Source: Chloroflexota bacterium (GTDB lineage Bacteria > Chloroflexota > Anaerolineae > Ardenticatenales > Ardenticatenaceae). Taken from it: DNA of 6,122 bases. A program made the position numbers and the translations under genes. Below, piece by piece: positions 1 to 5,080 of this stretch (positions within the stretch are counted from its first letter, which is position 1; each line of letters opens with the position of its first letter). Below the pieces are notes generated by a model that was not told the DNA's origin, did no database searches, and saw nothing but the letters and a program-made list of their open reading frames with translations. The DNA lies in NCBI GenBank assembly GCA_003520455.1, contig DOUV01000619.1, positions 1 through 6,122 on the forward strand, read 5' to 3'.

Positions 1-332
1 ATGCCCTCCCAAAATGCGCCCGCGCCCAGACCCACCTCCAACCGGCCACGGCTGAGGCGATCCAGGGTTGCGGCCTGCCTGGCGAGCATCGCCGGCGGCC
101 GCAAGGGGAGGTTGGCCACGTTCGTGCCGAGGTGGATTCGCTCGGTACGCATGGCCAGCGCCGTGAGCAGCGTCCAGGTATCAAAGAAGCGGGCGTTGTA
201 GGGGTGGTCTTGCAACGTGATGAGGTCGAGCCCGTCCCGTTCGGCCACCGTTGCCCAGTGGAACGGCCGCTGCGGGTCGCCGGCGCTCGGATCGACGTTG
301 GAACCGAAAAGGGGTTCGAGTTGCTCAGCCAT
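1..332 (-). CDS. LLM-class flavin-dependent oxidoreductase (luciferase-like), N-terminal part
   Basis: The first 110 residues of a luciferase-like monooxygenase are visible; the rest lies beyond the left edge. Members of this superfamily are cytoplasmic TIM-barrel enzymes that use reduced FMN or F420 to oxidise or reduce varied organic substrates; the substrate here cannot be told. Recognisable family segments are GLDLITLQDHPYN (residues 34-46), DTWTLLTALAMRTERIHLGT (51-70), the NVANLPLRPP stretch (71-80) and LDRLSRGRLEVGLGAGAFWE (90-109), the last being the conserved strand-turn typical of the family. The ATG at 332-330 is chosen because a GAGGAGG ribosome binding site lies 6 bases upstream and the protein begins directly with the usual N-terminal domain. 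It lies 124 bases downstream of the VOC gene on the same strand and may be read through from it. The family call is firm; the cofactor (FMN or F420) is undecided. Confidence 0.9.
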   Translation of the reverse strand, partial: MAEQLEPLFGSNVDPSAGDPQRPFHWATVAERDGLDLITLQDHPYNARFFDTWTLLTALAMRTERIHLGTNVANLPLRPPAMLARQAATLDRLSRGRLEVGLGAGAFWEG

Positions 333-392
333 GAGCTACCTCCTCTGCCAACGGAGTGTCAACCAGATGAATTCCCTCAGAAACCAACGCCA

Positions 393-424
393 CAAGGACT
401 CAGGGGAACTCATCTGAGTCCTTG
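393..424 (-). terminator. Hairpin between VOC gene and luciferase-like gene (terminator or attenuator)
   Basis: A perfect 11-bp inverted repeat (CAAGGACTCAG at 393-403 with CTGAGTCCTTG at 414-424) encloses a 10-base loop. It starts 33 bases after the VOC stop codon on the minus strand. The downstream minus-strand sequence has only a short interrupted T tract (GGTTTC), so intrinsic termination would be weak. A second, mutually exclusive 6-bp stem is possible between 407-412 (AACTCA) and 423-428 (TGAGTT). The element may limit read-through into the luciferase-like gene or act as an operator; its function is inferred. Confidence 0.5.
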
Positions 425-456
425 AGTTTCGCTGAGCGCCTGGGACGTCGAGAAGG

Positions 457-1407
457 TTACTGTTGAAGTGATCCCAACCACCGGCCGAGATCAACTTGCT
501 CCGGCGCCCGCGCTGGGGCGTCGCGTCTCACAGCCAGCACGACGCCGATCTCGTCGGGTCCCGCCAGGTGAAGCTCGAGCCCGGTGCCAACGTCATAGAA
601 CCCGCGCAGCCACTCACGCTGCTCACCCAGCACGTGCCGTGCCAGGCGGGCCAGCTCGTCCGGATCTGGCAACGCCAGGGTGAAGGCTTGCAGGCGCACG
701 CTGGCGGGAGGCGGTGGGGGCACACCGACGCCGGCCCACGTATTCAGCCCGATGTGGTGGTGGTAGCCCCCTGCGGAGAGGAAGAGAGCACTCGGACCGT
801 AGCGCAGCATCTCGTCGAAGCCTAGCAGGTCGCGATAGAACGCGGCGGCCGGATCGAGGTCGGCGGTGTGTAGGTGGACGTGGCCGAGGCGTGTGGCCGG
901 GTCGGTCCCGCGCCAGGGCTCGTCGTCGTCGCGCAACTCGGCGATCAGCCCATCGAAATCGAGTGGCTCGGTCGCCATCTGGAGCCGACCGTTGCGGCGG
1001 GGCCACTGTTCCCGCGGCCGGTCGGCGTAGAGCTCGATGCCGTGGCCGTCCGGGTCCGACAGATAGATCGCCTCACTCACGAGGTGATCCGACGCGCCCT
1101 CAACCGGGACTCGCACCGAGGTCAAGCGGCGCAACGCCCGCGCCAGCGCCCGCCGGTGCGGGAAGAGGAGCGCGAAATGATAGAGCCCGCTGGTGCCACG
1201 GGGCTGCGGGCGCGCGCCCGGCTGGACGGTCAGGAGGATCTGAGCTGGGAGGTGGCCAGTGGCCGAGAGCGAGACGTGTGCCTCGTCACGCTGAGCCACA
1301 TGCCAGCCGAGAGCCCCCTGGTAGAAGGCCAGCGAACGGTCGAGATCGGCGACCGTCAGACGAACGTCGCCGATGGTCGTGTCCGGGTGAATCGCGCGAT
1401 CGGCCAT
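457..1407 (-). CDS. VOC-family protein, CatE-like two-domain (putative ring-cleaving dioxygenase)
   Basis: This 316-residue protein has two vicinal-oxygen-chelate (glyoxalase/extradiol dioxygenase) domains. The first spans about residues 12-130 (VADLDRSLAFYQGALGW, GLYHFALLFPHR at 74-85, SEAIYLSDPDGHGIELYADR at 111-130). The second spans about 173-292 (GHVHLHTADL at 175-184, FYRDLLGF, GGYHHHIGLNTW at 213-224, GLELHL at 276-281). The pattern resembles Bacillus CatE, a catechol 2,3-dioxygenase. Likely Fe(II) ligands in the second domain are a His in GHVHLH, a His in GGYHHH and Glu279, so a metal site appears intact; in the first domain the usual early His is replaced (VRLTVADL), so that site is probably structural. 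It is cytoplasmic. The ATG has a GGAGGA ribosome binding site 6 bases upstream. Several unrelated reactions occur in this superfamily, so catechol cleavage is plausible but unproven. Confidence 0.9.
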   Translation of the reverse strand: MADRAIHPDTTIGDVRLTVADLDRSLAFYQGALGWHVAQRDEAHVSLSATGHLPAQILLTVQPGARPQPRGTSGLYHFALLFPHRRALARALRRLTSVRVPVEGASDHLVSEAIYLSDPDGHGIELYADRPREQWPRRNGRLQMATEPLDFDGLIAELRDDDEPWRGTDPATRLGHVHLHTADLDPAAAFYRDLLGFDEMLRYGPSALFLSAGGYHHHIGLNTWAGVGVPPPPPASVRLQAFTLALPDPDELARLARHVLGEQREWLRGFYDVGTGLELHLAGPDEIGVVLAVRRDAPARAPEQVDLGRWLGSLQQ

Positions 1408-1444
1408 AGCTTATCCTCCATACCTGATTCCTTCCACCGTGACA

Positions 1445-1475
1445 GTAAATTTACCTCATGGGCCGCTGTCGTCAA
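1445..1475 (-). promoter_or_regulatory. Promoter of the VOC gene with overlapping palindrome
   Basis: On the minus strand a -35 TTGACG (1475-1470) is separated by 16 bases from a -10 TAAATT (1453-1448). Transcription would start near 1441, giving a leader of about 34 bases that includes the GGAGGA site. The perfect 10-base palindrome GTAAATTTAC (1445-1454) covers the -10 box and is a candidate repressor operator. The promoter match is good by eye; the operator is inferred. Confidence 0.6.
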
Positions 1476-1482
1476 TAAACTG

Positions 1483-1491
1483 TGCTATCAT
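1483..1491 (+). promoter_or_regulatory. Possible extended -10 element for the cysteine-motif gene
   Basis: TGCTATCAT is an extended -10 (TG, one base, TATCAT, 5 of 6 to consensus). No convincing -35 lies 16-18 bases upstream, which is common for extended -10 promoters. It is almost back-to-back with the VOC promoter on the other strand, so the two divergent genes may share regulation. Transcription would begin near 1498. Confidence 0.4.
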
Positions 1492-1497
1492 GTTAAT

Positions 1498-1668
1498 GGC
1501 AGTGGGGTTAAGACACCCCGGCGGACTCGAGCCCAGCCAGGTTGTGCGCCGCCGAGCGTCTGAGGATATCTTGGACCGGCTCGAATCAAGAGGGATCGAG
1601 CCGGTTTGGGAGGAGGGCGGTTGTTTGAGCCTGGGGACGAAGGTACTGGCCCAAGGAAGGAGAAACGA
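1498..1668 (+). promoter_or_regulatory. Structured 5' leader of the cysteine-motif gene
   Basis: About 170 bases lie between the inferred start of transcription and the GTG start. They contain three stems in a row: GGGGT/ACCCC (1504-1508 with 1515-1519), GGCGG/CCGCC (1520-1524 with 1549-1553), and a perfect 10-bp stem ACCGGCTCGA (1575-1584) with TCGAGCCGGT (1596-1605) around an 11-base loop. The last is followed by only TTGGG, so it is a poor intrinsic terminator. CTTGG at 1570-1574 could pair with CCAAG at 1651-1655, just before the AAGGAG ribosome binding site. I do not recognise a known riboswitch class. A cis-regulatory role is inferred. Confidence 0.4.
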
Positions 1669-2097
1669 GTGAAGAAAAAACAGTATGGCAAACTCCCGCC
1701 CCGTTACAGGTTTGTCCTCAATCCGTACGAGGACGTGCGGTTCAGCTCCTGCCCGAACTGCAATCGCAAGACCAGGCTGCGGAAGGTGCCCCTGCTGATC
1801 CACGTGGACCCGATGAACCCGGTCGCGCTCAACAAGAGCTGCCGCTACTGCCCGGATTGCGATCTGCTCATCGTCCATCAGGACGAACTCGAGGCGCAAC
1901 TGGCAGCACTCTTCAGCACGCACAAACCTGAGGTCGTCGGGAACGACTATCTCGTCATTGGCACCCTCGACCGCGCCGATTGGCAACGCGGGCGCAAGAC
2001 GCCCTTTGCGGCCGGAAAGCTACTGGACATCTTGCACGACTTCAAAGAAGTAGTGAAAATTGAGGTCGATCGTGGTGGGTGGAGACCGAACGAGTGA
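1669..2097 (+). CDS. Conserved hypothetical protein with CxxC...CxxCxxC motif
   Basis: This is a 142-residue soluble protein of unknown function. It starts with a very basic KKK, then PPRYRFVLNPYEDVRF (10-25), followed by five cysteines: Cys28 and Cys31 (CPNC), then Cys58, Cys61 and Cys64 (CRYCPDC). The 26-residue gap and paired CxxC spacing suggest a zinc-ribbon-like fold, with His45 or His70 as possible additional ligands. A compact C-terminal part follows (VVGNDYLVIGTLDR at 89-102). I recall similar uncharacterised proteins in Chloroflexota and cyanobacteria, but no function. GTG at 1669 is preferred: a GGAAGGAG site lies 6 bases upstream, and the longer frame from TTG at 1606 would only add residues from the leader hairpin region. 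A small membrane-protein gene follows after 103 bases, probably in the same transcript. Metal binding and any role in nucleic-acid or protein binding are inferred. Confidence 0.8.
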   Translation: MKKKQYGKLPPRYRFVLNPYEDVRFSSCPNCNRKTRLRKVPLLIHVDPMNPVALNKSCRYCPDCDLLIVHQDELEAQLAALFSTHKPEVVGNDYLVIGTLDRADWQRGRKTPFAAGKLLDILHDFKEVVKIEVDRGGWRPNE

Positions 2098-2200
2098 GCC
2101 GGATGGTTCCAGGCTCCGTCCTTCGCCTGACCGACTGCTGCCGAACGATTCCAGCATGACCACCGGGTCTGCTGTTGTTGCCCAGGGAGGCGAACTGTCG

Positions 2201-2437
2201 ATGACTGGCAATCAAACAGGGAAGCGATTGATCCTCGGAGCGCTGGGCCTCTTGCTCACAGCCGGTGTTGCCCTCATCTGGCGACGGGCGCTCTCGCCTG
2301 CCCCCTTCAGCCAGGACGACCTTCTGGAAGCGGAGCCGCCGCCGACGCCAGAGGCCATCCCGCGCTGGGACGACGAGGGCGGGGCCCTTCCTGAAGGCCC
2401 GCCGACGGCGCTTCCTGCCGGGCCGACGGTTGAGTGA
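2201..2437 (+). CDS. Small single-span membrane protein, hypothetical
   Basis: This is a 78-residue protein. A short basic N-terminus (GKR at 7-9) precedes one hydrophobic segment at about residues 10-27 (LILGALGLLLTAGVALIW), then RR and a tail that is acidic and rich in proline and glycine (EAEPPPTPEAIPRWDDEGG at 43-61). By the positive-inside rule the topology is ambiguous, because Lys-Arg precedes and Arg-Arg follows the span. The ATG at 2201 is chosen for the GGGAGG 10 bases upstream; an in-frame ATG at 2156 lacks a ribosome binding site. No domain is recognised. It lies 103 bases after the cysteine-motif gene with no clear promoter between, and a strong terminator follows its stop by 26 bases, which supports a real two-gene unit. 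Low-complexity content means conservation would be needed to confirm it. Confidence 0.6.
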   Translation: MTGNQTGKRLILGALGLLLTAGVALIWRRALSPAPFSQDDLLEAEPPPTPEAIPRWDDEGGALPEGPPTALPAGPTVE

Positions 2438-2463
2438 GACCGGCTCACCCGGTGAACACACCC

Positions 2464-2503
2464 CGAAAGACCCCTGGGAGCGAGCGCTTGCAGGGGTCTT
2501 TCG
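2464..2503. terminator. Bidirectional intrinsic terminator between convergent genes
   Basis: A perfect 13-bp inverted repeat (CGAAAGACCCCTG at 2464-2476 and CAGGGGTCTTTCG at 2491-2503) has a 14-base loop that can itself fold (AGCG/CGCT). The outer stem gives a TCTTTC run at the 3' side on either strand. It ends the plus-strand pair (stop at 2437) and can also end the minus-strand aldo/keto reductase (stop at 2612). Confidence 0.85.
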
Positions 2504-2611
2504 TGAGGGAGGCCGGACTGCGGCGGTTCCGCCACCCTGGCGCTCGGCAGCGGGGGGGGGTGGATTGCGGCCGTGCGAGCGGGTGAGCGCGGATTCCCTG
2601 TCGCCGTCTGT
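2504..2611. repeat. Convergent intergenic spacer with a G9 homopolymer
   Basis: The 108 bases between the terminator and the reductase stop hold no gene. They contain nine consecutive G at 2552-2560 and a small GGCGG-ttcc-GCC hairpin just before. The G run is a plausible site of replication or sequencing slippage. Confidence 0.6.
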
Positions 2612-3583
2612 TTACTGTGACCACCAGGTCGGTTGGCGGTCCCACCGATGCTCGCGAAGGCTGGCGAGCAGGTCGGGCGGCAGCGGACCGGCATCGCTGG
2701 TTGCAATGTTGGCGTGTACGTGGCCGAGTTTGCGCATCCCAGGGATGACGGTATCGACATCGGGGTTGGTGAGGACGAAGCGTAAGGCCATCTCGGGCAT
2801 GGTCATGCCGGGCGGCACCAACGGTTTGAGCGCCTCGGCCCGCTCGACGCTTGAGATGAGGTTCTCGGGCACAAAGTAGGTGTTGCGCCAGTCACCCTCC
2901 GGCCAGCGGCTCTCCCTGGTCAGCGACCCGGTCAGGGTGCCCTCATCGAAGGGGACCCGCGCGATCACCCCGATGTTCAACTCGCGGCAGACCGGGAACA
3001 GCTCATCTTCGGGCGCCTGATCGAAGATGTTGTAAATCACCTGGACAGCGTCGATCAGACCGGTGCGGAGCGTGCGGATGCCATTCCAGGGTTCCCACCG
3101 GTTGATGCTGATGCCGACTGCGTGGACGAGGCCCTCACGTGTGAGGGCCTCCACCGCTCGTTGCCAGCGCTGATCGGTGGCCCACTCGTCCTCCCAGACG
3201 TGGAACTGGATCAGGTCCACGCTCGGGAGCCCCAGGTTTGCCAGGCTCTTCTCGGTATACTCGCGAATGTGGTCGGGAGGAAACGCCTCCTCGAGCGGGT
3301 CGCCCCGGTGGGACGGCCACCTGAAGTTCTTGGGCGGAATCTTGGTCGCGGTGTAGAGCCTCTTGTCAGGATTGGCGCGGACCAGTTCGCCCAGCAGCTT
3401 CTCGCTGTGCCCGTCGCCGTAGGCCCAGGCGGTGTCGAAGAAGTTGCAGCCGAGATCCACCGCCAGTTGGAGCGCCTGGCGCGACTGCTCGTCGTCGGAC
3501 GCCGTCCAGGCCCCCATGCCCCACAGGCCGTAGCCGACCTCGCTGACGGGCCAGTCTGTGCGGCCAAACATTCGGTAGCGCAT
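2612..3583 (-). CDS. Aldo/keto reductase
   Basis: This 323-residue NADPH-dependent oxidoreductase of the aldo/keto reductase superfamily is a cytoplasmic TIM barrel that reduces aldehydes or ketones to alcohols. The catalytic tetrad is complete: Asp50 (NFFDTAWAYG), Tyr55, Lys81 (YTATKIPP) and His128 (DLIQFHVWED). VHAVGISINRW (153-163) and QVIYNIFDQ (181-189) are the usual barrel strands, and VIPGMRKLGHVHAN (279-292) is the NADP phosphate-binding segment. Length is normal for the family. The ATG at 3583 is preferred because an AAGGAGG site lies 5 bases upstream and MRYRMFGRTDWPVSEVGYG is the standard N-terminus; the open frame upstream to 3748 has no such support. It is monocistronic, converging on the small membrane-protein gene and diverging from the HEAT-repeat gene. 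The substrate is unknown. Confidence 0.95.
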   Translation of the reverse strand: MRYRMFGRTDWPVSEVGYGLWGMGAWTASDDEQSRQALQLAVDLGCNFFDTAWAYGDGHSEKLLGELVRANPDKRLYTATKIPPKNFRWPSHRGDPLEEAFPPDHIREYTEKSLANLGLPSVDLIQFHVWEDEWATDQRWQRAVEALTREGLVHAVGISINRWEPWNGIRTLRTGLIDAVQVIYNIFDQAPEDELFPVCRELNIGVIARVPFDEGTLTGSLTRESRWPEGDWRNTYFVPENLISSVERAEALKPLVPPGMTMPEMALRFVLTNPDVDTVIPGMRKLGHVHANIATSDAGPLPPDLLASLREHRWDRQPTWWSQ

Positions 3584-3639
3584 AGATCCCTCCTTCGTGC
3601 GCACGGTGTCCAACCTCTCGACCCGGTGCGGTGGCGAGT

Positions 3640-3656
3640 GGGCCGATGCCCGGCCC
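3640..3656 (-). promoter_or_regulatory. GC-rich palindrome at the reductase transcription start
   Basis: GGGCCG (3640-3645) and CGGCCC (3651-3656) form a perfect 6-bp inverted repeat with a 5-base spacer. It falls at the start point expected from the reductase promoter, so it could be an operator or a leader hairpin. The role is inferred. Confidence 0.4.
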
Positions 3657-3658
3657 TT

Positions 3659-3686
3659 ATTGTGGCACGTTCTGATCCACCTGCAA
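3659..3686 (-). promoter_or_regulatory. Candidate sigma70 promoter of the aldo/keto reductase
   Basis: On the minus strand TTGCAG (3686-3681) is followed after 16 bases by CACAAT (3664-3659). Both boxes are partial matches (3 of 6 and 4 of 6). The start would be near 3652, with a leader of about 69 bases. No better pair was found closer to the gene. Confidence 0.4.
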
Positions 3687-3734
3687 CCAGTCATTTGACA
3701 CGCCTGGGTGCGTGCTGGTTGGCACATCTTGATC
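3663..3734 (+). repeat. Pair of TGGCAC-containing direct repeats
   Basis: TGGCACGTTCTGATC (3663-3677) and TGGCACATCTTGATC (3720-3734) agree at 12 of 15 positions and lie 57 bases apart. The first sits inside the spacer of the reductase promoter. GTGCCA (3915-3920) and TGGCAC (3946-3951) add two more copies of the core further right. They may be binding sites of one regulator; this is inference. Confidence 0.4.
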
Positions 3735-3945
3735 GCGTTGGTCCGCAACGAAATGGCTCGTCTGCAACCTGCGCCCCTTCAACCATCCGAGCTGGAACGC
3801 GAATCCCCTGAGCCTGAAGGGGCCCTTCCGGATCCGAGCAGTGGTGGCCGAAGGTACGATGTGCCTGCGCCGTTTGGCGTACGGACGGAAACGAGCGTCT
3901 AGGCGAAGCGGGCAGTGCCACGATACGATGACGAGCCGATGTGCA

Positions 3946-3961
3946 TGGCACGCTCCTTGCA
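3946..3961 (+). promoter_or_regulatory. Sigma54-type -24/-12 promoter upstream of the HEAT-repeat gene
   Basis: TGGCACG, four bases, TTGCA matches the RpoN consensus TGGCACG-N4-TTGCW exactly, with the GG and GC elements correctly spaced. The start would be near 3972, about 50 bases before the ATG at 4023. An inverted repeat ATCCT/AGGAT (3963-3967 with 3974-3978) overlaps the start point. A sigma70-like -10 (TATAGA, 3967-3972) with a poor -35 is the alternative. RpoN is patchy in Chloroflexota, so the match needs the host genome to support it. Confidence 0.5.
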
Positions 3962-3988
3962 TATCCTATAGACAGGATGAATCGGGCT

Positions 3989-4015
3989 CAGGGCTTCGTG
4001 CCCTGGACAAAGGAG
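3989..4015 (+). promoter_or_regulatory. Leader hairpin and ribosome binding site of the HEAT-repeat gene
   Basis: CAGGGC (3989-3994) pairs with GCCCTG (4000-4005) around a TTCGT loop, ending three bases before a strong AAAGGAG site (4009-4015). That site is 7 bases from the ATG. The hairpin could stabilise the transcript or affect ribosome loading; its role is inferred. Confidence 0.5.
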
Positions 4016-4022
4016 ACCCGTC

Positions 4023-4688
4023 ATGAACCGGACACAGACACGCTTACTCGTTGCTCTCATCATTTTGGCGCTGGCCGCTGGTCTCGTGATGTTTGTCGGT
4101 GGCTACAGTTCGCGGGCCCTGGGTCTCTCGCCGGAGGCTCGAGCGATCGCACGGCTGAGCGCGAGCGAGCCCGCTGCGCGCCTGGAGGCGGTGAAGAGCC
4201 TGCGCGGGAGTGACCTCTCGCCGGCTGCGGTGAATGCGCTGACGCCGCTCCTGGCCGATCCGGACCCACAGGTCGGCTACCAGGCGGCGATGGCCCTTGG
4301 CGAGGCCCAGACACCGGCGGCGCGGCAGGCCCTGATAGCCGCTCTGGATAACTCGAATTCCCTGGTGCGCATCCGCGCGGCTGAGGCGCTGAGCGCGCAC
4401 CCGACGGCAGAGGCCGCCCCGGCCCTCTCCCGCCTGCTGCTCAATAACGATGACGCGGCGCTGCCCGCCGCGAAGGCGCTGGTCAAGATCGACAACGACG
4501 TTGCCCGCAACGCGCTCTGGATGAGCCTGGCCGATGAGAAGCAGACCTCCCGCCAGCGCGCTGCGGCGAGTGCGCTCCTGGAGAACGGGCAGGCCTCGGT
4601 TGAGATGCTGAAGCAGGCCCAACTCTCAGGGATCCCGGCCCTGCGGGCCAATGCGACGGTGCTGCTCGACCAGATCAAGGTCCAATAG
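4023..4688 (+). CDS. Membrane-anchored HEAT-repeat protein
   Basis: This is a 221-residue protein. The N-terminus has Arg residues at 3 and 7 and a hydrophobic segment at about 8-27 (LLVALIILALAAGLVMFVGG), which is a signal anchor or uncleaved signal peptide. The remainder is alpha-helical and made of HEAT-like repeats of about 30 residues: roughly 66-95 (ALTPLLADPDPQVGYQAAMA), 98-127 (ALIAALDNSNSLVRIRAAEA), 129-157 (ALSRLLLNNDDAALPAAKAL) and a weaker one at 159-187, plus a half repeat near 51-63. The D-x-x-x-V-R-x-x-A-A pattern is typical. Such repeats form a protein-binding solenoid, so a scaffold role outside the membrane is likely, but the partner is unknown. The start is set by an AAAGGAG site 7 bases upstream. 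It is a single-gene unit with its own promoter region and a strong terminator 26 bases after the stop. Confidence 0.85.
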   Translation: MNRTQTRLLVALIILALAAGLVMFVGGYSSRALGLSPEARAIARLSASEPAARLEAVKSLRGSDLSPAAVNALTPLLADPDPQVGYQAAMALGEAQTPAARQALIAALDNSNSLVRIRAAEALSAHPTAEAAPALSRLLLNNDDAALPAAKALVKIDNDVARNALWMSLADEKQTSRQRAAASALLENGQASVEMLKQAQLSGIPALRANATVLLDQIKVQ

Positions 4689-4713
4689 GAAGGTCCCTTC
4701 CAACCCACTTCGC

Positions 4714-4751
4714 CTGCGGGCGGCCCTATGAAGGTCGCCCGCAGTTTCTTT
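4714..4751 (+). terminator. Intrinsic terminator of the HEAT-repeat gene
   Basis: A 12-bp stem with one G-T wobble (CTGCGGGCGGCC at 4714-4725, GGTCGCCCGCAG at 4733-4744) and a 7-base loop is followed by TTTCTTT. An alternative perfect 9-bp stem, GCCTGCGGG (4712-4720) with CCCGCAGGC (4752-4760), would use the same left arm. Confidence 0.9.
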
Positions 4752-5012
4752 CCCGCAGGCATTTGGCGCCGGTCACCCCCTCTCCGGCCGCCGCCCGCGA
4801 CCGGGCCGCCGGCAGTTCGCGAGTGCCACGGTTCGCGACGACGAAATCGACATCGCGCTCTGCTCCCGGGGGATACCTCAGCAACCGGGCGTCGAGGTGC
4901 GACGCAGCTGTATGCTTGCGGAGGGTGCGCGCCAAGGTGTCAAGGCAGCCGGCAGAGCGCCCACGACCACGACGCGGGTGCAGCGCCCTGGATGGCTCTC
5001 CCGTGCCCCGCC
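4752..5012. other. Intergenic spacer without a recognisable gene
   Basis: About 260 bases between the terminator and the protease promoter. Frames remain open on both strands (for example 4763 onward plus and 4726-4935 minus), but this is expected in GC-rich DNA. Their translations are Arg/Ala/Pro-rich with no family resemblance and no ribosome binding site. I saw no tRNA, SRP RNA or other known RNA. Confidence 0.6.
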
Positions 5013-5041
5013 TTGAGCCCCACGCCGCTCGCGGCTATAAT
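5013..5041 (+). promoter_or_regulatory. Sigma70 promoter of the site-2 protease operon
   Basis: TTGAGC (5013-5018), a 17-base spacer and a perfect TATAAT (5036-5041) make the best promoter in the window. The start would be near 5048, about 33 bases before the TTG start codon. Its position inside the long open frame that begins at 4763 shows that the upstream part of that frame is not translated as part of the protease. Confidence 0.8.
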
Positions 5042-5080
5042 CCCCCCATCACTGACGACGAGCCACTAAAGGACACGCCC

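Larger units (their letters stand above)
3584..4022. other. Divergent intergenic region, 439 bases, no gene seen
   Basis: This stretch separates the reductase from the HEAT-repeat gene. Open frames on both strands (for example 3708-3902 plus and 3657-3962 minus) have no ribosome binding site and no recognisable protein features. What it does hold are regulatory-looking sites: a reductase promoter, a palindrome at its likely transcription start, TGGCAC boxes, a CGTTG/CAACG inverted repeat (3736-3740 with 3746-3750), a sigma54-type element and a leader hairpin. The part from about 3751 to 3910 shows nothing convincing. Confidence 0.6.

Noticed and set aside
357..362. Perfect TTGACA on the minus strand upstream of the luciferase-like gene
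   Set aside because: Only 24 bases separate it from the start codon, and the -10 position (GTAGCT) is a poor match overlapping the ribosome binding region, so it is unlikely to be a promoter.
714..1409. 231-residue open frame on the plus strand opposite the VOC gene
   Set aside because: It is an Arg/Gly-rich shadow of a clearly recognisable VOC gene on the other strand, as is common in GC-rich DNA.
1520..1660. Known riboswitch (TPP or cobalamin type) in the leader
   Set aside because: CTGAGG at 1560-1565 only superficially resembles the TPP core; the matching second core segment is missing, and no cobalamin box is present.
3695..3700. Perfect plus-strand TTGACA in the divergent region
   Set aside because: No -10-like hexamer lies 16-18 bases downstream (sequence there is GTTGGC), and it is more than 300 bases from the HEAT-repeat gene.
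3657..3962. 101-residue open frame on the minus strand in the divergent region
   Set aside because: It has no ribosome binding site, no recognisable domain, and overlaps several regulatory-looking elements including the reductase promoter.
4863..4970. Possible tRNA or SRP-like RNA in the spacer before the protease
   Set aside because: Short pieces such as CAAGGCAGCC recall SRP RNA, but no cloverleaf, no conserved SRP core loop and no closing helix could be formed.
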